From the NCBI GenBank assembly GCA_903832055.1, contig CAILAC010000016.1, positions 248,001 through 312,000 on the forward strand: a stretch of 64,000 nucleotides of DNA, in the 5' to 3' direction. The notes beneath the pieces were generated by a model that did no database searches, was not told the origin of the DNA, and saw nothing but the letters and a program-made list of their open reading frames with translations. This DNA is from an uncultured Acidobacteriota bacterium (lineage in GTDB: Bacteria; Acidobacteriota; Terriglobia; Terriglobales; Acidobacteriaceae). The position numbers and the translations under genes were made by a program. This document shows, piece after piece, positions 34,426-43,844 of this stretch. Each line of letters begins with the position of its first letter. Positions within the stretch are counted from its first letter, which is position 1.

Positions 34426-36279
34426 ATGTCTTCGGTCCGCCCTTTTCGCCTATACACACTCGCGCTGTCCTCACTCCTCGTCTTGCTACCCAGCCTTGTC
34501 TCCGCCCAAAGCGGCGGCATGAGTTCGGCCCCGGTCCAGGCCGACAACAAACCGACTGAGGGTTCCCAGGCCGCAGCAGCAGCAGCCCAGCACCCCCCGC
34601 TGCTCGACAGCCAAAAGCGCCCCATCACCGCAGGCGGCTTTGTCTCCTCCGGCCCCGTCATCTTTCAGGACATAAGCGAAAAAGCCGGTATCACTCACTG
34701 GAAACACACCATGGGCACCGCCGACAAGCAGTTCATCCTTGAGACAGACGGTTCCGGCGTCGGCCTCATCGACTACGACAACGATGGCTGGCTCGATATC
34801 TACTTCGTCAATGGCTCCACCTTCAAAGCCCTCGACGGCAAAGAAGAATCCCCCCACGCCGCCCTCTTCCACAACAATCACGACGGCACCTTTACCGACG
34901 TTGCCGCCAAGGCCGGCGTCACCAATGACCGCTGGGGCTTCGGCGTCGCCGTCGCCGACTACGATAACGACGGCTGGCCCGACATCTTCGTCGCAAACTA
35001 CGGCAAAAACCGCCTCTACCACAACAACCACAACGGCACCTTCACCGATGTCGGCGAAAAAGCAGGCATCACCCTCGGCAACTGGTCCGCCGGTGCCACC
35101 TGGGGCGACTACGACGGCGACGGCCGCCTCGACCTCTTCGTCGCCGGCTATGTCCACTTTGACCGCGCCAATCCCCCCGTCAGCGGTGTCGACGGCGTTT
35201 CCCTCGCCTTCTGTTCATTCCGCGGCGAGCCCGTCAATTGCGGACCGCACGGTCTAAAAGGCGAGCCCGACCACCTCTTCCACAACAACGGAGACGGCAC
35301 CTTCACCGACGTCAGCGAAAAGGCCGGTGTCGCTGACTTACCTGGCTACTACGGCCTCAGTGCCGTATTCGTCGACATCAACAACGATGGCAAGCCTGAC
35401 CTGCTCGTCGGCAACGATTCCACACCAAATTACCTCTATCTCAACAAAGGCGACGGTACCTTTGAAGACGTAAGCTATGCCTCCGGATACGCCCTCAACG
35501 AGGCCGGACGAGAAACCGCCACCATGGGCATCGCCGTCGGCGACTTCCAGAACAACGGCCAGCTCGACATCTACAACACCACCTTCTCTGACGACTACAA
35601 ACCCCTCTATCGCAACGAGGGAGACGCAAACTTTACCGACATCAGCTATCAACTCGGCATCGCTGAGGTCTCAGTTCCCTTCCTCGGCTGGGGCGACTCC
35701 TTCATCGACTACGACAACGACGGCTGGAAAGATCTGCTCGCCGTCAATGGCCACGTCTACCCGCAAGTTGACCAGCATCCCTGGGGAACCACCTGGGCGC
35801 AGCGTCCCATACTCTTCCACAATCTCGAAGGCAAGAAGTTCGACGTCGTTCCAGCAGTCGAGGGAACCGGTCTGGCCCTCGTCATCCCGGCGCGCGGCCT
35901 GGCCGTCGGCGACCTCTTCAACGACGGCAAAGTCGCTGCCGTCATCAATGTCGAAGATCAGCACCCCGTAATCCTGCGCAACGTCAACCCCGACCACCAT
36001 CACTGGCTTGAAATCAAGCTCGTTGGCGGCAGCAAGAGCCCTCGCGACGCCGTGGGAGCCACCGTCTATCTCAATGCCAACCAGATACGTCAGCGCGCCG
36101 ACATCATGAGCGGCGGCAGCTACATCTCCACCAGCGACCCACGCGCCCACTTTGGCCTGGGCGACGCAACCACTGTCGACGCAATCGAAGTCCATTGGCC
36201 CAGCGGCAAGGTGGAGAAATTCCCCCCACCCGCAGGCGTTGACCGCATCATCTCCCTCACCGAGGGCAGCGGCCAGTAG
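34426..36279 (+). CDS. Secreted FG-GAP/VCBS repeat protein with ASPIC/UnbV domain (CRTAC1-like)
   Basis: 617 residues. A signal peptide ends at about residue 27 (SLVSAQS). There are several FG-GAP repeats with calcium-binding loops such as DYDNDGWLDIYFVNG, DYDNDGWPDIFVANYG and DYDGDGRLDLFVAGY, forming a beta-propeller. The last ~75 residues are the ASPIC/UnbV domain (GATVYLNANQIRQRADI, SDPRAHFGLGDA, IEVHWPSGKVE). Such proteins are abundant in Acidobacteriota and Planctomycetes; most have no proven function, and binding to carbohydrate or cell surface is assumed. It is preceded by an 83-base gap and ends at a strong terminator. Confidence 0.9.
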   Translation: MSSVRPFRLYTLALSSLLVLLPSLVSAQSGGMSSAPVQADNKPTEGSQAAAAAAQHPPLLDSQKRPITAGGFVSSGPVIFQDISEKAGITHWKHTMGTADKQFILETDGSGVGLIDYDNDGWLDIYFVNGSTFKALDGKEESPHAALFHNNHDGTFTDVAAKAGVTNDRWGFGVAVADYDNDGWPDIFVANYGKNRLYHNNHNGTFTDVGEKAGITLGNWSAGATWGDYDGDGRLDLFVAGYVHFDRANPPVSGVDGVSLAFCSFRGEPVNCGPHGLKGEPDHLFHNNGDGTFTDVSEKAGVADLPGYYGLSAVFVDINNDGKPDLLVGNDSTPNYLYLNKGDGTFEDVSYASGYALNEAGRETATMGIAVGDFQNNGQLDIYNTTFSDDYKPLYRNEGDANFTDISYQLGIAEVSVPFLGWGDSFIDYDNDGWKDLLAVNGHVYPQVDQHPWGTTWAQRPILFHNLEGKKFDVVPAVEGTGLALVIPARGLAVGDLFNDGKVAAVINVEDQHPVILRNVNPDHHHWLEIKLVGGSKSPRDAVGATVYLNANQIRQRADIMSGGSYISTSDPRAHFGLGDATTVDAIEVHWPSGKVEKFPPPAGVDRIISLTEGSGQ

Positions 36280-36314
36280 CGCCCCCCCATCTTTCGGTTC
36301 AAGACCAAAGTTAA

Positions 36315-36345
36315 AGCCCCGAAGGGAATCCCTTCGGGGCTTTTG
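36315..36345 (+). terminator. Strong bidirectional intrinsic terminator
   Basis: AGCCCCGAAGGG (36315-36326) and CCCTTCGGGGCT (36330-36341) form a 12-bp stem with a 3-base loop, followed by TTTT and preceded by AAA on the other side. It lies between convergent genes, so it can end both. Confidence 0.92.
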
Positions 36346-36365
36346 CACTTATGCAACCAATCAAT

Positions 36366-39300
36366 CTAGAACGAGATCTTCCCCGCCAATTCCAGACTCC
36401 GCGGTCCAGCCCCCTCAGCCGTCTGCAATTCCGGAATCGCGCCAAAAGACGATGAATCCACTTGCATATTCGGTGGCTCATAGTTGCGATGGTTAAAGAC
36501 GTTCGCCGCCTCTATCGAGAGCTCAAAAACCGTCCCCTCGTGTAGCGTCAAATCCTTCCGCAAACTCAGCGAATAAATTGCCGTCCCCGGCCCGACCACA
36601 CTCCCCACCGCAGCCGTCCCAAAGTACCCGCGATTCGCCGCCGGAATCCCAAACGCCGAATTGGACGAGTCAGTGTAAGGCGAATCAAGCCAGGCATCCA
36701 CCGTCTGATGCTGGGCATGAATCCGCTTGCCCGGCAGCAGGTCAGACCTGGCCTGACCGACCGTCGTCAAAATATTAGTTCCAGCCGGGTCGTTCGTTGA
36801 TTGGTACGGCGTCAGAAAAGGCCCGGACTGTAGCACCGTAACCCCACCCAGATGCCAGTCGCCAACCAGCGCATTCAGAGCTGTCCCGGTGCTCAACCAC
36901 CGCTGCCCCTTGCCGAACGGCATGTCATAGAGATACGTGATTAGGAATCGATGCCGACGATCATAAGCCACATTCCCGTAGTCCAACCCAGGATGAAAGC
37001 GGTCCGTAACAAAGCTACCTCCTGAGCTCGCAAACGCGCTCGGCGTTGCTCCGCCGGCATTCGATAAGTCGCGCGTATACGTATAACTCGCGTCAAACGT
37101 AAGATTCTTCCCGCTGCGCCGCGAAACCTCCACTGTCGCGCTGTTGTAATTACTCTCCGCCAGATTCTCCACGCTCTGGATCACGCTCCAGCAGGGATAA
37201 GGACGGTGGTCCGCGACCGTCAACCCGCCATCGCTCACACAGGCATCGCTGACCGCGGTCGCCTCGTTATTCGCATAGCCGACAGTATTCGCCGCCACTT
37301 GGTTGAGATCGACCATCGTCTCTAGATTATTGCCGTGACTGCCTGTATATGAGAGGCGCATCCCCAGACCATGACCCATATCCTGCTCCAGCGTCAGATT
37401 CCACTGTTGCACCGTCGGGTCTTTGTAGTGAATTGGAAATGCGTAATAGAATCCGGCAGTCCCCGTCGCGCTGCCCGGCGTCTGCGGCGGAAACGGTGTA
37501 GCAAATGAAAGCTGCGGAGTTACGTTATCCGCCTGCAATCCCTGGCTGAAGACGCCCACATAACTCGCATGTACCGCCCACCCCGACACCAGTGAAAAGC
37601 CCAGTGGCGTCTCGATAAACCTGCCCCAACCTCCCCGCACCACAGTCTTGTCATTCCCATACGGCCGCCATGCAAATCCCAGGCGCGGACCCCAATCCGT
37701 CTTGTCGGTATAGCGCAGTGTTCCAGGCAACCCAGCCTGTTTCGCAGTGAAGGTTGGCGTCGGTGAAATTGCGTTTTCAAAGTCTGCCGACTCAAATGAT
37801 TGCGCCTTCGCATTGGGCACCACCACTGCACCATGCACAGCCGCCCCACCTACGCCAGCTCCATGATAGTCCGGCAAAAAGAATGCAGTGTTGTAGTTGA
37901 TCTCCTTCAACGGAGGATGCAATTCATAACGAATCCCCAGGTTCAGTGTCAGGTTGGGGGTAACTTTCCAATCGTCCTGCCCATAAATCGCATACGAATA
38001 GCCCACGCCATCCATGGTCGGCTTGTTGACCGTCGAAGCCTCCGTATAATCCGGATATCCCATCAGGAACGAAGCATAAGGATCAGCTATATTCGTCCCA
38101 ACCTGCGATGAACCATCAAATACATACCAGCCGCTGCGATAGTTACCGAAAACATTATCGTCATGATCGGATAGCCGCTTCCAGTCCGCACCAAACTTGA
38201 ACGTGTGTCGCTGCCTTGACCACGTCAGATTATCCAGTGCCTCGATAATCTGCCCGCGTTGCCGCGTCGGATTTCCCGCCCCCGTTGCCAGGAATCCATT
38301 GATAAGCAGTTGTGGTGCCTCGGCCCAGTTCAAATCCGGCTGCGGCACCACGCCCGCCAACCCCGTCTGCGTCAGCAACTCGCTCGTGCTGAAGTTCTGA
38401 TTGTCTGAAGTGTGTTGCGCATTAAATCCGCCGCGAAACTCATTGACCAGTGACGATGTCAAAACGTAGTTATGCGCAAACGTCATCCCCTCGTCAATCT
38501 CCGGCAGGTTATAAGCGCCCTGCATCGGGCTCCCAGCGGTCTGACAAAACGCGAAGGTACATGTGTAATCAGGAGCCGCCGTAACTTGTCTGTTTTTATA
38601 TGAAAACCGACCAAAGATCGATTGCTTTTGAGATATCGTCTGGTCCAGCCGGATATCTCCCTGATTCGCTGAAATCGGCGAAGGGAAATTCGTCCGGTAG
38701 TTGAACGCATACGAGTCCGCAGACCCATAATTCGATACCGGCATCAGGTACTTCAGCATGTTGGCCGCAACCGGATCAATCGGCACATGGCTCGCATCAA
38801 CCGCAGTCACTCCATCTGGCCCGTAAATACTCGACACCCCCTGCCCCTGCAGGTAAGAGGTCAGATCCGCAAAGCCAGTCCCATCGCCACGCATTGCCAT
38901 CGACGGCACACTCGTCACAATCTGTGTCTCTCGCGGCAAACGCAATCCCTCAAAACTCGCAAAGAAAAAGGTATGATCCTTTCCGTTATACAAGTGAGGC
39001 ACTGTTACCGGCCCTCCCAGAGTCCCACCAAAATCATTCATAATGATCTTGGACTTCTTCCCCTGAAACGGATCGCCAGCATTGAGCACCGTGTTCTCAT
39101 GATTCTCAAACACACCTCCGTGATATGTATCCTTGCCCGACTTCGACACAGTCGTAATATCCGCTACCCCTGAAAACTCAGCGTTGTTATTCGACTCACT
39201 GACTCGAATCTCTTCAATCGAGTTGAACGAAGGAAACATCTCGTTCACCGGCCCGGAGTACTCAACACCTACACTCGAAATACCATCCACCGTCACACTC

Positions 39301-39890
39301 AGCAGCGCCGGCGTCGTGCCCATCACGCTAAGTCCGCCACTATCGTCCGTCTGCACACCTGCTTCCGTCGTCAAGGTAGAAATAGGACTCGTCGATCCTG
39401 CCGACCGGGAGTAGATGGCCACCGGCAGCTCTACCAACTCATCGCCCATCTTCGTCTCAGCCAGATTGGATACCTCCGTGGTGATCACATTCTGCGCATC
39501 AGCAGTGACCGTTACTGTCTCGCTTTCAGCCCCCAGCTGCAGCGCCGCGTCGATGCGCCGAGTCTCTCGCGCACTCAGAGATATCTCCGGCAGACTATAT
39601 TTCTGAAACCCCGCAGCCGTTACCGTGACGCTGTACTTCCCAACATCAATGTTATTGAACGAGAAGTTACCACCCGCATCACTCGTCGCCGTCCGCTGCG
39701 CAGAGGTGCCCGTATTGACCAGCGTCACCGTCGCTCCCGGAATCAGTGCGCCCGTGGAATCATGAGCTGTTCCCAGAATCGCCCCAAAAGTAGACTGCGC
39801 GCTAAGGGGAGCACATACGACCAGCAAGAAACAAAGTAGAAAGCCAGAAAAGAAAGAAATAGAACGGGTGAAACGAATCGAAGAATACAT
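36366..39890 (-). CDS. Oar-like TonB-dependent receptor with carboxypeptidase-regulatory N-terminal domain
   Basis: 1174 residues. A signal peptide runs to about residue 32 (CAPLSAQS). A CarboxypepD_reg Ig-like domain lies at about 33-115 (GTAHDSTGALIPGATVTLVN, GNFSFNNIDVGKYSVTVTAAGF). A plug-like domain follows (VDGISSVGVEYSGPVNEMFP, ESNNNAEFSGVADITTVSKSG), then a large outer-membrane barrel ending in aromatic LAGKISF. This architecture is expanded in Acidobacteriota and thought to import oligosaccharides or peptides. No TonB box can be named with certainty. It is a single gene with no adjacent substrate-binding partner, convergent with the FG-GAP gene. Confidence 0.92.
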   Translation of the reverse strand: MYSSIRFTRSISFFSGFLLCFLLVVCAPLSAQSTFGAILGTAHDSTGALIPGATVTLVNTGTSAQRTATSDAGGNFSFNNIDVGKYSVTVTAAGFQKYSLPEISLSARETRRIDAALQLGAESETVTVTADAQNVITTEVSNLAETKMGDELVELPVAIYSRSAGSTSPISTLTTEAGVQTDDSGGLSVMGTTPALLSVTVDGISSVGVEYSGPVNEMFPSFNSIEEIRVSESNNNAEFSGVADITTVSKSGKDTYHGGVFENHENTVLNAGDPFQGKKSKIIMNDFGGTLGGPVTVPHLYNGKDHTFFFASFEGLRLPRETQIVTSVPSMAMRGDGTGFADLTSYLQGQGVSSIYGPDGVTAVDASHVPIDPVAANMLKYLMPVSNYGSADSYAFNYRTNFPSPISANQGDIRLDQTISQKQSIFGRFSYKNRQVTAAPDYTCTFAFCQTAGSPMQGAYNLPEIDEGMTFAHNYVLTSSLVNEFRGGFNAQHTSDNQNFSTSELLTQTGLAGVVPQPDLNWAEAPQLLINGFLATGAGNPTRQRGQIIEALDNLTWSRQRHTFKFGADWKRLSDHDDNVFGNYRSGWYVFDGSSQVGTNIADPYASFLMGYPDYTEASTVNKPTMDGVGYSYAIYGQDDWKVTPNLTLNLGIRYELHPPLKEINYNTAFFLPDYHGAGVGGAAVHGAVVVPNAKAQSFESADFENAISPTPTFTAKQAGLPGTLRYTDKTDWGPRLGFAWRPYGNDKTVVRGGWGRFIETPLGFSLVSGWAVHASYVGVFSQGLQADNVTPQLSFATPFPPQTPGSATGTAGFYYAFPIHYKDPTVQQWNLTLEQDMGHGLGMRLSYTGSHGNNLETMVDLNQVAANTVGYANNEATAVSDACVSDGGLTVADHRPYPCWSVIQSVENLAESNYNSATVEVSRRSGKNLTFDASYTYTRDLSNAGGATPSAFASSGGSFVTDRFHPGLDYGNVAYDRRHRFLITYLYDMPFGKGQRWLSTGTALNALVGDWHLGGVTVLQSGPFLTPYQSTNDPAGTNILTTVGQARSDLLPGKRIHAQHQTVDAWLDSPYTDSSNSAFGIPAANRGYFGTAAVGSVVGPGTAIYSLSLRKDLTLHEGTVFELSIEAANVFNHRNYEPPNMQVDSSSFGAIPELQTAEGAGPRSLELAGKISF

Positions 39891-39955
39891 TCAAAAACCT
39901 CACTTATAGGGAAGATAGGTTCAAAGATGAGTCAATCTATCCTGAAGCCTTCCCC

Positions 39956-39990
39956 TGAGCAACCTGACTGGTCCTTGGTCAGATTGCTCA
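39956..39990 (-). terminator. Hairpin downstream of amine oxidase gene
   Basis: TGAGCAA (39956-39962) pairs with TTGCTCA (39984-39990), and TGAC (39965-39968) with GTCA (39978-39981), interrupted by a 2-by-2 internal loop. It starts 36 bases past the amine oxidase stop on the minus strand. It has no T-run, so it is a weak or Rho-assisted terminator. Confidence 0.45.
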
Positions 39991-40025
39991 GGTAAAAGTT
40001 TGAGCGCCTGCGCACAACAGCGCAC

Positions 40026-42038
40026 TTACGGAACCATCGGCAAATCCATCGTCGGATTCTTCGGCAAAAACTGGAACGGCCGCAGCGAGAACGTATGCCA
40101 CATGATCGGCATCTGCGGCCAGTCCTCCGGCCGCGGCACATGGTGGAACCCAACCGTATACCACGCCACAATATCCGTGTTCATGATGCTCCGGTTCTTC
40201 TTCACCCACTCCGTCAGCGAATCCTCCCCAGTGCTGCCCATCACATACACGCCCGATACGTAGCGCTGCGTAGGGTCATAGGGCGTCACCCATAGATTGT
40301 GCTCTGAAAATCCAGCCCGCCTCTGCGGCCATTCGCTCGAGGGCAACAGACTTATCCCCGTCTCCCCCGGCATAATCTCAAAGCTCGTATTCTGCCCCAG
40401 CGCATTCTTCACGTTCTCATTCGCAAAGCGCCACATCGTCGGATGCTCAATCGAAACATTAAGCTTCGCCTCACCCTCAGTCTTGATCATCTCCGGCTTC
40501 ATCGCCCAGATATACTTCCGGCCCATCGCCGTGTCTGGCAACTTATACGGCACCAGCTTGTCCACCATCAGCGAGTTATTAACTCCATCCACATCCAGAT
40601 CCAGCCGGTAGCTGAAGTAGTGGTCGTGATCCACGCCATCAATTCCAGGTGCCACAAGCTGCCCAAACTGCACCTCATTCCCGTCCGGATCCTTCAACGC
40701 AAGGCCCGGCGAAAGCGGCTGGTCAGCACGCTGATCCTTCACCGCCTTCACTTCCAGAATTCCCGTCGCGCCCACTCCCACCACAATCGAAGCATCCTGC
40801 TCAAAACGCCAGTCAAACAGGTAGTCGTAGTTGCCGACTGTCGCCACTGTCCTGAATATCAGTTCCCGCGTCGGCCGTCCGCTCACCGCATACGTGTCCT
40901 CATCCCAGTGCCGCCAAGCCGGATCCCCCGTCACCCGCTCAAACATGCACGCCAGTTGCGGCCGCACATATGGCGTCCCGTTGTCATGAAAGAATGTCCC
41001 GCTGAAGTAGGTCGCATACGACGGGCAATCCACGCCCGCCAGCAGCGGCTTGATGATGCCCCCCGAACCCGTGTTCACAAAGTACTCGCCCGCATCCAGA
41101 AACACATGTGAATTCCAGGTCTCTTCCGGATCCTGGTAAGGCACATACATCTCCGACAATTCGCCCTCATACAGCACCGAACGCTTCTTGCCGGCGTCCT
41201 CATAATTCACCAGATTCACCACCGGGCCCACACGCGGGTCCAGCCGAAACCGGAAGTTCCAGTGCTGCCACGAAACCTCGCCATCCTTGATCGTGAAGCT
41301 CGGCCCGTCCGGCTGCGTAATCAGAAACGGCTTCGTTCCCGGCAGCGCCGGTCCGCCATCCGCGTCGTAAATGCTCGTCGTCGCCGGCATTGGTACCGCG
41401 CCGTAGTCAGAAAAGCGCGTAATCTTCTTCTCGTTCATGTCCACAACAAAAAATATCCCCGGAATCTCCCGGTCCCACGCATACTTCGCATTGCCAACAT
41501 AGGTGCACCCGCCCCAGCCAATGCGCCGACCCTCAGTCTGCTCCGGTAGATCCACATGGCCAGCTGGCGTCACATAGCAGGTAATCAGCCGCATGTCAGT
41601 GATGTTCCGCTTCTTCAGCGCCTCCAACACGCGCGGGTCTTTCTTCAGAATGTCGTCATACCCATGCATTTCCGTCTCAGTCTCAGGCGCCTGTTCCTTC
41701 GCCAGCGCCCGAAACGTCTCCAACTTGCCCGCTGTGACATCGACCACCGCTTCATACGACTTCGACTCCGTCAGCAGCACTACATCTACCTTGCGCATCA
41801 TCGGCTGGCCCGGCTTCCACGCCAGCACAGCGGCCTTCGGTGGCTCCTGCAACAGAATGCTCGAAAAAATCGTCTTCTCCGCCAGCTTGCCCGCATCATT
41901 TAATACGTTGTAAACCGTCCAGTATTCCTCAGGCGTCAGTGCGTCCAGGGGATGATGTACCGCAGGTGGAAGAGCAAAACAGGGAGCCAAAACCAGTAGA
42001 AAAAGCGCGAAAATCGAAAGCCGAATGCGAGAAAACAA
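40026..42038 (-). CDS. Primary amine oxidase (copper/topaquinone), exported
   Basis: 670 residues. The start is a TTG at 42038-42036, supported by CGGAGG 6 bases upstream and a clear signal peptide (FALFLLVLAPCFA). It has the N-terminal amine oxidase domains and catalytic core. The topaquinone Tyr is residue 404 in TVGNYDYLFD, the copper His-x-His pair is in DHDHYFSYRLD, and the third His probably lies in EHNLWVTPYDP near the C-terminus. It oxidises primary amines to aldehydes with release of ammonia and peroxide, here in the periplasm, probably to obtain nitrogen. It stands alone, with a perfect inverted repeat in its upstream region. Confidence 0.94.
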   Translation of the reverse strand: MFSRIRLSIFALFLLVLAPCFALPPAVHHPLDALTPEEYWTVYNVLNDAGKLAEKTIFSSILLQEPPKAAVLAWKPGQPMMRKVDVVLLTESKSYEAVVDVTAGKLETFRALAKEQAPETETEMHGYDDILKKDPRVLEALKKRNITDMRLITCYVTPAGHVDLPEQTEGRRIGWGGCTYVGNAKYAWDREIPGIFFVVDMNEKKITRFSDYGAVPMPATTSIYDADGGPALPGTKPFLITQPDGPSFTIKDGEVSWQHWNFRFRLDPRVGPVVNLVNYEDAGKKRSVLYEGELSEMYVPYQDPEETWNSHVFLDAGEYFVNTGSGGIIKPLLAGVDCPSYATYFSGTFFHDNGTPYVRPQLACMFERVTGDPAWRHWDEDTYAVSGRPTRELIFRTVATVGNYDYLFDWRFEQDASIVVGVGATGILEVKAVKDQRADQPLSPGLALKDPDGNEVQFGQLVAPGIDGVDHDHYFSYRLDLDVDGVNNSLMVDKLVPYKLPDTAMGRKYIWAMKPEMIKTEGEAKLNVSIEHPTMWRFANENVKNALGQNTSFEIMPGETGISLLPSSEWPQRRAGFSEHNLWVTPYDPTQRYVSGVYVMGSTGEDSLTEWVKKNRSIMNTDIVAWYTVGFHHVPRPEDWPQMPIMWHTFSLRPFQFLPKNPTMDLPMVP

Positions 42039-42056
42039 GCACTACCTCCGCAAAAT

Positions 42057-42077
42057 TGGACCATGCTGCATGGTCCA
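42057..42077 (-). promoter_or_regulatory. Perfect 9-bp inverted repeat upstream of amine oxidase (candidate operator)
   Basis: TGGACCATG-CTG-CATGGTCCA lies just upstream of the Shine-Dalgarno of the amine oxidase gene. The length, symmetry and 3-base centre are typical of a dimeric repressor site. It could alternatively form an RNA hairpin in the 5' leader. Confidence 0.55.
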
Positions 42078-42440
42078 TCCAGATTGATTCGGTTCATTAA
42101 AGAGTAAAGTCCGGTATGTGACCCCAGCCTGTACCAGCGAAGCTGTCGCCAAATGAATCAGGAATTACAGTAGGAATATCGAGTCGAGCCAGCCAGATGT
42201 CCAGAAGGCCAATGATTGAAGATCAAAAGCCTGAGGCAACACTTAAGGGAGATTCCGCACGGGGAAATTTCTCCATTTATCTGATACTTTTCATCTCAAG
42301 TCAAGAAATGTTTGATACTCCTGAAGAAAGCGGCTGCAAACCGTTTCCATCATCACCGTGCAAAAAGGCATAATTCAGCCCGTCCTCCGTCCAAATTCCA
42401 CCCCCACGGCCCAGCCACAGTCCCACATCAAAAGGCGCAA
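42078..42440. other. Intergenic region between divergent amine oxidase and transporter genes
   Basis: No gene supported. The transporter's reading frame is open back to 42312, but those 43 codons give a His/Pro/Arg-rich stretch unlike transporter N-termini, so ATG 42441 is preferred. The region is more AT-rich than its surroundings (TTTATCTGATACTTTTCATC near 42275) and probably holds both promoters; I cannot name a convincing -35/-10 pair. Confidence 0.4.
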
Positions 42441-43844
42441 ATGTCATCGGATAAACAAGATAGGCCTCAGTCACCCGTCTCTGGGAATTCACCTCACACA
42501 CACCCGGAAACAAGCGCCTCAACCTCAACTGCCTTTACCCGCTGGCACTTCCTCACCATCTCCCTGCTCGTGCTCGGCTATTCCGGCTACTACTTCTGCC
42601 GCTCTGACCTCTCCGTTGTCATGCCCCTCCTCATTCAGGATTTAGGTCGCCACGGAATCCCCGCCAGCGTTGCCCAGGTCCGCATCGGCTTTTTCGCCTC
42701 CGCCGGGGTCCTCGCATACGCCTTTGGAAAATTCCTCTTTGGTTCGCTCGCTGACCTCTTCGGCGGCCGCAACAACTTCCTCGGAGGCATGGCCGGGGCC
42801 GTCCTCTTCACCTTCATCTTCGCCCTCGGCGGTGGCCTGCCCATCTTCACCTTCGCCTGGATCGGCAACCGCATCTTCCAATCCGCCGGATGGGTCGGCC
42901 TCGTCAAGGTCTCCTCGCGCTGGTTCTCCTACTCCATCTACGGCACCGTCATGGCCGTACTCAGCCTCAGCTTTCTCTTCGGCGACGCAGCAGCCCGCGA
43001 AACCATGGCCCTGCTCCTCGGGGCAGGCATGGGTTGGCGCGGCATCTTCTTCACCGGCGCCGGGCTGCTTGCGTTCCTGCTCATCGCAAACCTAATCCTC
43101 CTGAGAGAAACGCCAAAAGAACGCGGCCTCCCCGCCCCGGCGACCAACCCCCTCAACGTCTACGCCGCGCAAACCCTGCCAGACGCAAAGTCCCCCGGCA
43201 TCGCCGCCATCCTGCGCCCATTGCTCACCAGCCGGTTCTTCTGGATGGTCTGCGGCCTCTCCCTCGGTACCACCCTCCTCCGCGAAACCTTCAATCTCTG
43301 GACCCCCACCTACTTCTCCGCCTACGTAGGCCTCACCAATGCCGAGGCCGCCAGCCGCAGCGCCCTCTTCCCCCTCTTCGGCGGAGTCTCAGTCCTCCTC
43401 GCTGGCTTCCTCAGTGACCGTCACGGCCTCAACGGTCGCAGCCTCGTACTCTTCGGCGGCCTCGCCTCCGGCACCGTCTGCCTCTTCCTCCTCGCACAGG
43501 TACCCGGAGCAGGCAATCCATGGATTCCCGTGGGCCTCGTCGCCCTCATCGGCTTCCTCCTCATGGGCCCTCACTCCTACCTCGCCGGTGCCATGTCCAT
43601 GGATTTCGGCGGTGAAAAAGGCTCTGCCACAGCCGCCGGCATCATCGACGGCGTCGGCTACCTCGCCGGGGTTTTGTCCGGCGACACCATGGCACGCGTC
43701 ACCGTAAAATATGGCTGGCGAAACGCCTTCATGGCTCTCGCCGTCACCTGCCTCCTGACCGCGCTCCTGTCTCTTGTATTGGCCATCAGCCAGCGCCGTG
43801 AAGCACAGCAGCGACACCTGTTCGAGGAGAATGCCCGTGGTTGA
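42441..43844 (+). CDS. MFS transporter, organophosphate:phosphate antiporter (OPA) type
   Basis: 467 residues with about 12 membrane segments. After a polar ~32-residue N-terminus, the first helix holds LGYSGYYFCRSDLSVVMP, the arrangement seen in GlpT/UhpT-like OPA transporters. FASAGVLAYAFGKFLFGSLADLFGGR is the loop 2-3 MFS motif. The C-terminal half has a matching DRHGLNGR loop. Substrates of OPA members are phosphate esters or phosphonates. The stop overlaps a PhnZ/TmpB-like phosphonate oxygenase gene, so uptake of an organophosphonate is the best guess. Confidence 0.82.
   Translation: MSSDKQDRPQSPVSGNSPHTHPETSASTSTAFTRWHFLTISLLVLGYSGYYFCRSDLSVVMPLLIQDLGRHGIPASVAQVRIGFFASAGVLAYAFGKFLFGSLADLFGGRNNFLGGMAGAVLFTFIFALGGGLPIFTFAWIGNRIFQSAGWVGLVKVSSRWFSYSIYGTVMAVLSLSFLFGDAAARETMALLLGAGMGWRGIFFTGAGLLAFLLIANLILLRETPKERGLPAPATNPLNVYAAQTLPDAKSPGIAAILRPLLTSRFFWMVCGLSLGTTLLRETFNLWTPTYFSAYVGLTNAEAASRSALFPLFGGVSVLLAGFLSDRHGLNGRSLVLFGGLASGTVCLFLLAQVPGAGNPWIPVGLVALIGFLLMGPHSYLAGAMSMDFGGEKGSATAAGIIDGVGYLAGVLSGDTMARVTVKYGWRNAFMALAVTCLLTALLSLVLAISQRREAQQRHLFEENARG

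Noticed and set aside
42312-42440. 43-codon N-terminal extension of the OPA-type transporter
   Set aside because: His/Pro/Arg-rich stretch unlike transporter N-termini; ATG 42441 gives a normal length.
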